Notes: generated by a model not told the origin, from the letters alone. Positions 5,996 to 11,519 are shown, numbered from the stretch's first letter. The stretch is 11,718 bases of DNA from Thermoplasmata archaeon (GCA_021797025.1 JAKAAK010000084.1:1-11718); one strand, 5' to 3'. Program-made: numbers and translations.

Positions 5996-7408
5996 ATGTT
6001 TATAGAGCAAATATTTGGTACCCCACGGCCGTCTTACAAGGATCTAAAAGATTTTCTAGATAGCAATATGGAAGACGCTAGAGTAGAGTTCAAGAGAAGT
6101 GTTTCAGAAGATATTGATAAGAACCTTTTGGGAGAAGTAGTAGCGTTTGCTAATAGTCAAGGTGGCATACTTATCATTGGAGTTACTGATTCAGAGAGGC
6201 AAATAGTTGGATGCCAGGAAACCAGTGATAGTATAGAAAACCACATAATTGATAAAATAGAACCTTCCATGGCTGGCCTTTTTGTTATAGAAACGGTAGA
6301 GACGCCACAAAATAACCATGTATTAATAGTGGAAATTGAAAATAGCCCGGAAATACATGCCGTTAAACTCAAAAGAAACAATAAGAAAGAACCTTTCGAA
6401 GGATATGCATATTATTACAGGAACGCCATGAGTTCTCGCTTGATGGCCCCATCAGTTCTAAACAGAATTTCGGCCATTAAGCAGGATCTAAAATATAATT
6501 ATAATTTTAGAATCAGCATTTTTCTTGGGGTTAATGAAATCCTATCCGAAGTACTGGCTAAAATAAACTTCGGGGGCAAGAATAATATAGACATAGAAAA
6601 GTTAACTTCACTCACAAGAGATTATTTAATGCACTTTAAAGACAGGGAAATGTCTCTTAACTCCGAGATGGTCAAAATTATAAGAACTATAAGGCTTGAA
6701 TTTCTCTACCAGGACATATGGGAAGAAATAGGCATCTTTTATGTCACAATACTTGAGATAGAACGGGATATTCCATACACTGTGCTTACTTTAGAAGAGG
6801 AAATGAATCTTCGTGAATTGAAGCATATACTAAATGTTGGCCTTGGCATAAATCGCAACGATGCCAATATCGATTTTGTGGATAGATTAATACACATAAA
6901 CCTGAACAATAAGGTATTTTATAATTATAACATACAGCTGTTATCGGCTAGAGGACTATTTGCACATATGTTAGATTATCTGAGCCCACAGGGCTATGAA
7001 CACGATGAGGCCCGTGCCAAATTGATTTCCTTTGACCAATTTTTAAAGGGGAGGAAAAATTTCTATTTTCAACCGTTTGAAAAGGAAGAAGAATGGCTTA
7101 CCATCGATGACCTGAAGAAATTAATGGGAGAATTTTTGGAAATTGAACCTGAACATGAAAATTATGGGGTTTTCAAAAAAGCTGAACTTCGGAAAAATGA
7201 TTATTTGTATCATTCAACTGAAACTTTGGCATCAATGATCCTCAAATTAGTAGAACTGCGGGATTATCTTTATGAAAACTTATCGCTGCCATTAAGCAGA
7301 AATGCTTTGGAAAGAGATTATGTGGTTTACTTAAGTACATCCAAAACCTCCTTTGTATATCCAGCTTACAAAGGCCGATTCAGTATTTGGCCTCCGATGG
7401 GTTTATAG
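5996..7408 (+). CDS. Schlafen-like AlbA_2-domain protein with unassigned helical C-terminus (470 aa)
   Basis: Residues about 14-150 match the AlbA_2/Schlafen domain: the M-E-D-A-R-V-E-F-K signature (25-33), AFANSQGGILIIGVTD (50-65), an IVGC turn (70-73), a vLIVEIENSPEIHAV strand region, and a YAYYYRNAM segment closing the domain. In animal Schlafens the equivalent acidic residues form an RNA-cleaving site; here E26, E31 and D65 keep the E-x4-E and downstream D arrangement. In prokaryotes the domain is commonly annotated as a putative ATP-binding or transcriptional regulatory protein, so RNase activity is only inferred. The remaining ~310 residues are charged and mostly helical, with no motif I recognise. 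ATG at 5996 is chosen over a TTG at 5909 because of the TATA box and because the domain begins soon after. It is divergent from the methyltransferase and convergent with the recombinase, and belongs to the cassette. Confidence 0.82.
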   Translation: MFIEQIFGTPRPSYKDLKDFLDSNMEDARVEFKRSVSEDIDKNLLGEVVAFANSQGGILIIGVTDSERQIVGCQETSDSIENHIIDKIEPSMAGLFVIETVETPQNNHVLIVEIENSPEIHAVKLKRNNKKEPFEGYAYYYRNAMSSRLMAPSVLNRISAIKQDLKYNYNFRISIFLGVNEILSEVLAKINFGGKNNIDIEKLTSLTRDYLMHFKDREMSLNSEMVKIIRTIRLEFLYQDIWEEIGIFYVTILEIERDIPYTVLTLEEEMNLRELKHILNVGLGINRNDANIDFVDRLIHINLNNKVFYNYNIQLLSARGLFAHMLDYLSPQGYEHDEARAKLISFDQFLKGRKNFYFQPFEKEEEWLTIDDLKKLMGEFLEIEPEHENYGVFKKAELRKNDYLYHSTETLASMILKLVELRDYLYENLSLPLSRNALERDYVVYLSTSKTSFVYPAYKGRFSIWPPMGL

Positions 7409-7431
7409 TGAAGTAGCCTTCGATATAAACC
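7400..7431. terminator. Hairpin between the Schlafen-like gene and the recombinase
   Basis: GGTTTAT (7400-7406) pairs with ATAAACC (7425-7431), and the inner GAAG (7410-7413) pairs with CTTC (7418-7421) around a TAGC loop; the 3-bp joint between them has one mismatch. The structure overlaps the TAG stop of the plus-strand gene and ends 4 bp before the stop of the minus-strand gene, so it can serve both convergent transcripts. Confidence 0.55.
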
Positions 7432-7435
7432 TCAC

Positions 7436-8020
7436 TTATAATATTATGCCTCTCAATGCTTCCCTTTCAATTTCCGGGGTTATAACCAAATAATATTTCA
7501 GTGTAGTTAAAGAACTCGAATGGCCTAATCTCCTTGCAATTATTTTATCAGAAACACCATGCTGCAGAAGATATATCGCTAATCCATGCCTGAACATATG
7601 TGGATGCAATTCAAGGCCAATTTTCAAACCATAATTGTGTATTATCTTCCAGGCCCTTTGCCTGCTTATATTGAATAATTTCCCATTAATATTGTATTTG
7701 CTTGTAAAGAGAGATGCATTCAATAATAGATCATCAGATACAGGAACCTTGTTAACAAACCCGTGCCTTTTCTTTACAATTACAGTTATTATCTTATCCC
7801 TGAAGTCTATGTCCTCCTTTTCTAAATTTATTATATCAGATATCCTTCCACCTAATTCCCAGCAAAACTGCATCAGCAATTTGTCCCTGGCCTTCTGGAA
7901 AGGGATAATTTTCCTGTTGATAAAATGTGTATATTCATTATTTTCAATTTCATTTAATAACGATTGGTACTCATTATAAGTTATGTGCTTTGGAAGATCC
8001 GACTCATCCCTTATCTTCAT
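7436..8020 (-). CDS. Tyrosine recombinase / integrase, catalytic domain only (194 aa)
   Basis: A phage-integrase-family (XerC/D-like) site-specific recombinase that would cut and rejoin DNA at attachment sites through a tyrosine-DNA link. All catalytic positions are present (numbered from the upstream ATG at 8056, which adds 12 residues): R71 in ELGGRISDI, K95/K96 before RHG, H153-x-x-R156 in HPHMFRHG, H179 in RRLGHSS and nucleophile Y188 in TLKYY. Xer-type enzymes are near 280-300 residues with an N-terminal SAM-like DNA-clamp domain; here little more than 40 residues precede the catalytic core, so that domain is missing or very short. ATG at 8020 is preferred because GGAGGGG lies just upstream and the TATA-like box at 8071-8078 predicts a start of transcription near 8049; ATG at 8056 remains possible. 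It is the likely mover of the flanking-repeat cassette. Confidence 0.9.
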   Translation of the reverse strand: MKIRDESDLPKHITYNEYQSLLNEIENNEYTHFINRKIIPFQKARDKLLMQFCWELGGRISDIINLEKEDIDFRDKIITVIVKKRHGFVNKVPVSDDLLLNASLFTSKYNINGKLFNISRQRAWKIIHNYGLKIGLELHPHMFRHGLAIYLLQHGVSDKIIARRLGHSSSLTTLKYYLVITPEIEREALRGIIL

Positions 8021-8023
8021 AAC

Positions 8024-8031
8024 CCCTCCGC
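8024..8031 (-). promoter_or_regulatory. Shine-Dalgarno sequence deciding the recombinase start
   Basis: GGAGGGG lies 3-4 nt before the ATG at 8020. If read as coding from the ATG at 8056 it would encode a Gly-Gly-Val stretch, so it is more naturally a ribosome site. Confidence 0.5.
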
Positions 8032-8059
8032 CAATTTTGTATGTTATATCTGCCATGTG

Positions 8060-8084
8060 TTTACACTTCCTATATATGTAAATA
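8060..8084 (-). promoter_or_regulatory. Recombinase promoter with TTTACA-N11-TGTAAA dyad
   Basis: A perfect 6-bp inverted repeat, TTTACA (8060-8065) and TGTAAA (8077-8082), encloses the TATA-like ATATATAGG on the minus strand. Its position over the promoter suggests an operator for a dimeric repressor. The shared 11-mer TATTTACATAT is its right half (8074-8084). Confidence 0.45.
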
Positions 8085-8249
8085 GATATTAAATATTAAG
8101 CTTTGCCATAAGCTAAACATTGTTTTTGATTTTATAATTTTACTATTTAATAACTGTTTACAAATCATACACAAATGTTAATACATTGATTTAATAAGTC
8201 TATGGCTAAACTTAATAATCAAGCTATGTGATTAAGATATTTGTTTAGA

Positions 8250-8324
8250 AGTTCAGTATAAAAACTTCTAGTAGATTACGGTATAAATATAGGAAATAGT
8301 AGAAGTGTATATTATGGTTATTGA
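8250..8324 (+). repeat. Direct repeat copy B, right boundary of putative integrated cassette
   Basis: 75 bp matching 4536-4611 in the same orientation (about 80% identity, one single-base gap). Like copy A it has two TATAAA-type heptamers 25 bp apart and a conserved ATG (8314) 29 nt after the centre of the second. It lies 38 bp beyond the stop of the zinc-ribbon gene and about 190 bp from the upstream ATG of the recombinase. Confidence 0.75.
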
Positions 8325-8362
8325 CAGGTACCGATACCATCGCTTCGCCTATATTGTAAATC

Positions 8363-8578
8363 CTAATTATATCTGTATGACTTTTTAATATCAGTTTTTT
8401 TGATCTTGTCTCCTTCTATTGTAATTGTCATTACTGCTCCGCACGTTTCGCATCTGATGTCTAATTGTCCAGAGGTAAACTTGCCCTGGGGCTCGATTCT
8501 CTTGGAACAATCAATACATTCGATCTCTAACTCATCTCTGAGGTCTTGAATAAATGTAAATATACTCTTTATGAACAT
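8363..8578 (-). CDS. Small zinc-ribbon protein (71 aa)
   Basis: Two cysteine pairs, C21-x2-C24 and C43-x2-C46, spaced 18 residues apart, predict a single zinc-binding ribbon with a beta-strand finger. The N-terminal 20 residues form a helix (FIQDLRDELE) and the C-terminal tail is basic (KIKKTDIKKSYR). Small archaeal zinc ribbons usually bind nucleic acid or a protein partner; no specific function can be given. The start has no Shine-Dalgarno and the nearest TATA-like run (8624-8637) would give a ~24-nt leader, so the exact start is uncertain. Its stop lies 38 bp from direct repeat copy B, and without the cassette it would precede the HNH nuclease in the same direction. Confidence 0.6.
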   Translation of the reverse strand: MFIKSIFTFIQDLRDELEIECIDCSKRIEPQGKFTSGQLDIRCETCGAVMTITIEGDKIKKTDIKKSYRYN

Positions 8579-8796
8579 ACAAGATTAGGGGCACAATCAA
8601 TTAATGTAAAACTTTAGATAATTGATATATATATTTAATAAGCAACAATTGTCATATAATACCATTGAATCCCAAGGAGATAAAGTCATTGAAGAGTTCA
8701 GGAATGAAGAAAAATAAAACAGACTATATTCGCACCACTAATATTTATATATATGTTTCAGTTATATTAATTTATATGATAAAGTGTATAACGAAA
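8579..8796. other. Divergent intergenic region
   Basis: It holds AT-rich promoter-like runs in both directions (8621-8637 facing the zinc-ribbon gene, 8771-8780 facing the 58-aa ORF). A 22-codon plus-strand frame from TTG 8649 to TAA 8717 encodes SQGDKVIEEFRNEEK at its end, which reads like the tail of a real protein, but it has no upstream portion. It may be a remnant. Confidence 0.35.
8771..8780 (+). promoter_or_regulatory. TATA box upstream of the 58-aa ORF and cyclase
   Basis: TTTATATGAT is centred about 22 nt before ATG 8797, the leaderless spacing seen at other genes of this window. Confidence 0.35.
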
Positions 8797-8973
8797 ATGG
8801 ATAATGATAGACTGTGCATATCTCAATTAGAGAGTAGTAGGGCAAAATATATAGAAAAGCAAAATAGTATGAATATCTCGAATGGAACTTTTTGGTGTGA
8901 ATGGATTAATGGACGGAACACTGAGGAGAATAACTTGTGCAAAATTCTTGGAAGGGAGTGTTACTTTTGTTAG
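8797..8973 (+). CDS. Possible 58-aa Cys/Trp-containing small protein overlapping the cyclase start
   Basis: Starts at an ATG correctly placed for a leaderless mRNA and ends with TAG at 8971-8973, overlapping the proposed TTG start of the cyclase by a few bases. It contains four cysteines (C7, and CEW, NLCK and CYFC segments) and two tryptophans; no family is recognised. The cyclase Shine-Dalgarno GGAAGGGAG lies within its last codons, so translating ribosomes would reach the cyclase start. It may be a leader peptide controlling the cyclase, a real small protein, or an accident of the cyclase 5' leader. The frame is open further upstream from TTG 8665, but that part is low-complexity. Confidence 0.3.
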   Translation: MDNDRLCISQLESSRAKYIEKQNSMNISNGTFWCEWINGRNTEENNLCKILGRECYFC

Positions 8974-9692
8974 ATATCATTGACCCTGAGAAATATGAGA
9001 TCTTTGACCTTACACATAATATGTATCACAGAATGCCAGGATGGCCAGGCAATTCGGAATTCACAGTAGAAGATCATAACATGATTAATATAGATGGTTC
9101 TGCCATCAAGAAGATTTCGCTTAACACTCACCACGGAACCCATATGGATGTTGAGGCACATATGGTTGATGGGGGTAAAACCCTTGAAATGTATCCATTA
9201 ACTTCATTTTTTGGGCGAGGTGTAGTACTTGATGTCTCATCTTCAAAACCAGCTTCAGCTATAGACATGTCAGTGGTGAAAAAGCATGAGTCAGTCATCA
9301 AAGAGAATGAGGTAATCCTTTTGCATACTGGATGGGATAAATTCAGGGGATCTAGCTCTAAATATTACTATGAATGGCCTTATGTCGATCTCGAACTGGC
9401 CAAATTTTTCAGTGAAAAGAAGGTAAAAATGGTAGGAACTGATGGCCTCAGCATTGGCGGCTGGTCAGGAGAAACCCCCCTTCATAAAAGGGTAACAGGC
9501 ACCTCAATAGAAGTACATAGGATACTACTACAAAGCGATATTGTAATTCTGGAGGAGATGTCGAATATGGATAAGGTTTTGGATGGCAAAGAATATGCAG
9601 AGGCTTTTTTCATGGCTTTCCCTCTGAACATAGAAGGTTCTGACGGGAGTCCAGTGAGGGCTATAGCAATCAAGGAAAGGAAAAGCAAGTAG
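8967..9692 (+). CDS. Cyclase / kynurenine-formamidase-family metal-dependent hydrolase (241 aa)
   Basis: A cytoplasmic hydrolase of the cyclase family (kynurenine formamidase KynB-like, PF04199). These enzymes use two metal ions to hydrolyse amide, lactone or cyclic substrates. Seen: FDLTHNMYHRMPGWPG (13-28) and the metal-binding H55-H-G-T-H59-M-D61-V-E-A-H65; the family's usual proline before the last A/x-H is a glutamate here. VGTDGLSIGG (156-165), VILEEMSN (193-200), and the closing SDGSPVRAIAI (225-235) are also typical. The length fits the family (about 210-260). TTG at 8967 is chosen because GGAAGGGAG lies 8 nt upstream; GTGs at 8937 and 8958 lack a well-spaced ribosome site. The substrate is not visible. 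Neighbouring transporter and dehydratase genes make an organic- or sugar-acid pathway plausible, while true kynurenine formamidase activity has no support from partner genes. Confidence 0.9.
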   Translation: MLDIIDPEKYEIFDLTHNMYHRMPGWPGNSEFTVEDHNMINIDGSAIKKISLNTHHGTHMDVEAHMVDGGKTLEMYPLTSFFGRGVVLDVSSSKPASAIDMSVVKKHESVIKENEVILLHTGWDKFRGSSSKYYYEWPYVDLELAKFFSEKKVKMVGTDGLSIGGWSGETPLHKRVTGTSIEVHRILLQSDIVILEEMSNMDKVLDGKEYAEAFFMAFPLNIEGSDGSPVRAIAIKERKSK

Positions 9693-9705
9693 AAGAAAAT
9701 TATAT

Positions 9706-9742
9706 AATGAAAATGCACATATCTACTTTGTCTCTTTTCATT
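9706..9742 (+). terminator. Probable terminator after the cyclase gene
   Basis: AATGAAAA (9706-9713) and TTTTCATT (9735-9742) form an 8-bp perfect stem with a 21-nt loop, followed by a pyrimidine-rich TTACCATTGTTTCTTTTC stretch, 14 nt after the stop codon. Confidence 0.4.
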
Positions 9743-9932
9743 TTACCATTGTTTCTTTTCAATAGTATTTGATAACAGTAATCTTGAGTATGCCGCGTTA
9801 TTATCTGGATAGTTACTATATAATGATTTTAGCCATAACCCCATTATAGCAATTATCGGGGAATACTGGAATGAAGTTGTGTGTTACTATAACTACTAGA
9901 GAAGGCATATGAAAAGAAGGAGGGTAAATTAA

Positions 9933-10007
9933 ATGTTCATAAACAATAAATCTATAAAGGAACTGATTACCAGATATCATAGCTCGAGTTGGGATAGTAA
10001 TGTCTAA
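9933..10007 (+). CDS. Possible 24-aa peptide behind a strong Shine-Dalgarno
   Basis: ATG at 9933 follows AAGGAGGG by about 8 nt, the best ribosome site in the window. The peptide (begins MFINNKSIKELITRY) ends at TAA 10005-10007. Just upstream, ATG 9909 opens a seven-residue frame, MKRRRVN, whose TAA abuts the second ATG and whose AGA-AGG-AGG codons form the Shine-Dalgarno itself. It could be a leader peptide, a remnant of a lost gene, or coincidence. Transcription from it to the transporter is uncertain because the transporter has its own TATA box. Confidence 0.2.
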   Translation: MFINNKSIKELITRYHSSSWDSNV

Positions 10008-10077
10008 ACATCGGAACTAGTGTATTGTAACTAATCTCAAAACAACACGGCATATAGTAAAGTTTTAAGGGAAAACA

Positions 10078-10085
10078 TTTTATAG
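10078..10085 (+). promoter_or_regulatory. TATA box of the MFS transporter gene
   Basis: TTTTATAG is centred about 24 nt before the ATG at 10105, giving a leaderless mRNA. Confidence 0.45.
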
Positions 10086-10104
10086 TTTTGTTGATTATTT
10101 TTTC

Positions 10105-11409
10105 ATGGACAATGGCGATGATACAGAAAAAATAGTCCAACAGGGAAAGAAAAAATCCTATCTTGGATTTCTTGAAATTAGTGCTTTTCTTGGGTGGACT
10201 GCTGTAGTTTATGAATGGAATCTATTTGGAGATTTAATTGGCCCCATTTCTAAAATACTTAATATTGGACCGTCTCAAACAACATTTTTCCTTGCCGCTA
10301 TACAGTTTTCAATGGTTCCAATAATATTTCTAGTAGGTTATTCCATAGATATCTTAGGACGTAAAATAATGTGGTCTGTGATTCTTTTAATTGCTAGTGT
10401 ACTAACAGCACTCACAGGGTTCGCTGTACTGATCGGCTTGGTACCGGCCGTGGCAGCGAGAGCCGGTACTCAAGGAGCGGCACAGAATGAACAATCAGTT
10501 GCTGCGACCTTGGTTACAGAAGAAATGCCATCGAGATGGAGAGGTTTTCTATACTCAATAGTTCAGTCAGGGTGGCCAGTAGGGGTTTCAATTGCAGGTA
10601 TAATAGCTGCTACTCTTTATAAACCATTTGGAATCAAGTATATATGGTTTATAGCAGTTATACCATTAATTCTTATAGCTGTTAGCAGATTTTGGATGAA
10701 AGAGTCTACGCGCTTTCAAAAAGTAATTGATGCAAAAAAGAAAATTTTAGGTGAGAATGCAGAAAAGTTTGTTAAAAAGGGAGAGGAAAATAAACTGCCA
10801 TTAAGACAAGCTTTCGATAAGAGTACAAGAAGAGATACTTTAAGAGCAATTGCCCTTTACGCTTTTTATTTGGGGGCACAGGTTCCAATCGCAGTCCTAG
10901 CCGCATTTTATATGGAAGAAATATTACATTTTCCTGTTACGACTGCGGCGGGTGTTATTGCTATTGGGGCATTTGTAACCATTCCAGGATACTGGGTTAA
11001 TGGATTAATCAGTGAATATATAGGAAGGAAATCTGCCGGGATTATAGGCACTCTTTTGGCTCTTGCAGGTACAATTTGGTTTGCTACGACAGGACATACT
11101 TATATTCTTATACTGCCAGCATACACTTTCGCTTCTTTCTGGATAAATGGAAATTTTGCGAATATAATCAATTCAATAAACGAGAATGTCCCAACAAGAG
11201 TGAGGGGAACGGTGAACGTACTTGCAACAGGGGTTGGTCAGTTTGCATGGGGAGTTGTCGATGTAATATATGGATTATTTTTGGTTGCCATTGGGGCTAC
11301 CGGCGTCATGATACTCGTCACATCAGTTGGATTTTTAGTATCCCTGGGCTTAATTATCACATGGAGGTCTGTTAAACCAGGCACAGTTCTTGAAAAAATA
11401 ACTACGTAA
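10105..11409 (+). CDS. MFS metabolite:H+ symporter (434 aa, about 12 helices)
   Basis: An inner-membrane secondary transporter of the major facilitator superfamily, closest in motif pattern to sugar or carboxylate:proton symporters. Seen: a polar N-terminus (1-20), then hydrophobic segments through residue 420 in two six-helix halves joined by a charged loop (about 200-245). Motif A, G78-YSI-D82-IL-GRK87, lies between helices 2 and 3, with its second-half counterpart G300-LISEYIGRK309. P-S-R-W-R-G (142-147) and its repeat P-T-R-V-R-G (363-368) mark the ends of helices 4 and 10, as in the sugar-porter and aromatic-acid families. NEQSVAATLVTEE (128-140) resembles the helix-4 substrate region. 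The ATG fits the upstream TATA box. It is convergent with an enolase-superfamily dehydratase gene and downstream of a cyclase-family hydrolase, suggesting uptake of an organic or sugar acid; the substrate is not determined. Confidence 0.92.
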   Translation: MDNGDDTEKIVQQGKKKSYLGFLEISAFLGWTAVVYEWNLFGDLIGPISKILNIGPSQTTFFLAAIQFSMVPIIFLVGYSIDILGRKIMWSVILLIASVLTALTGFAVLIGLVPAVAARAGTQGAAQNEQSVAATLVTEEMPSRWRGFLYSIVQSGWPVGVSIAGIIAATLYKPFGIKYIWFIAVIPLILIAVSRFWMKESTRFQKVIDAKKKILGENAEKFVKKGEENKLPLRQAFDKSTRRDTLRAIALYAFYLGAQVPIAVLAAFYMEEILHFPVTTAAGVIAIGAFVTIPGYWVNGLISEYIGRKSAGIIGTLLALAGTIWFATTGHTYILILPAYTFASFWINGNFANIINSINENVPTRVRGTVNVLATGVGQFAWGVVDVIYGLFLVAIGATGVMILVTSVGFLVSLGLIITWRSVKPGTVLEKITT

Positions 11410-11485
11410 AACTCTGATATTTCTATTTTCTGTACTACCAGACTCTCAGTATGTCTCTTATGGTTATGCAGAATATCATTAATTT

Positions 11486-11519
11486 TTGAAAATACAGTAT
11501 GATTTTATTTTCAATTTTT
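11486..11519. terminator. Stem-loop plus T-run between transporter and dehydratase
   Basis: TTGAAAATA (11486-11494) and TATTTTCAA (11506-11514) form a perfect 9-bp stem with an 11-nt loop, followed by TTTTT. On the minus strand a poly-A/T context also follows, so it can end both convergent transcripts. Confidence 0.6.

Larger units (their letters stand above)
4536..8324. mobile_element. Putative integrase-bearing restriction-modification cassette flanked by direct repeats
   Basis: A ~3.8-kb segment bounded by two ~76-bp direct repeats and holding exactly four genes: PD-(D/E)XK-like nuclease, Dam-type methyltransferase, Schlafen/AlbA_2-domain protein and a tyrosine recombinase. The recombinase gene lies about 190 bp from the right repeat, the usual place for an integrase near one attachment site. 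All three cassette promoter regions share TATTTACATAT. On removal, the zinc-ribbon gene (8363-8578) and the HNH gene (starting at 4523) would be adjacent and co-directional. Against a recent integration: the repeats have diverged and neither is a tRNA gene, the commonest archaeal target. No replication gene is present, so it would be a non-replicating cassette or a decayed remnant of a larger element. Confidence 0.5.
8057..8362. other. Non-coding gap of 306 bp between recombinase and zinc-ribbon gene
   Basis: It contains the recombinase promoter and its dyad, then about 150 bp of AT-rich sequence, then direct repeat copy B (8250-8324). A small AGCTT/AAGCT pairing lies near 8099-8114. No ORF of note, tRNA or inverted terminal repeat is seen. 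Some of the sequence between promoter and repeat may be recombinase arm or core binding sites, since integrase attachment regions usually lie beside the gene. Confidence 0.5.
9743..10104. other. Long leader/intergenic region upstream of the transporter
   Basis: About 360 bp without a clear gene. It includes a strong ribosome-site-like AAGGAGGG (9918-9924) followed by a 24-codon ORF (9933-10007), and near its end the transporter promoter. No RNA gene was recognised. Confidence 0.45.

Noticed and set aside
6157..6381. Minus-strand frame opposite the Schlafen-like gene
   Set aside because: Antisense shadow of the conserved AlbA_2 domain coding region.
7635..7979. 114-codon plus-strand frame opposite the recombinase
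   Set aside because: Antisense to catalytic motifs of a clear integrase; hydrophobic chance translation.
8320..8345. tRNA fragment next to repeat B as an integration target
   Set aside because: The GGTA-CCGA-TACC pairing does not extend into any tRNA arm or T-loop consensus.
8665..8796. Upstream extension of the 58-codon ORF from a TTG
   Set aside because: Low-complexity Y/I/K translation across TATA-like DNA.
8970..9718. Two minus-strand frames opposite the cyclase (8970-9161 and 9482-9718)
   Set aside because: Antisense shadows of a gene with full family motifs.
11076..11375. 99-codon plus-strand frame inside the transporter gene
   Set aside because: Out-of-frame shadow of the C-terminal half of the MFS protein.
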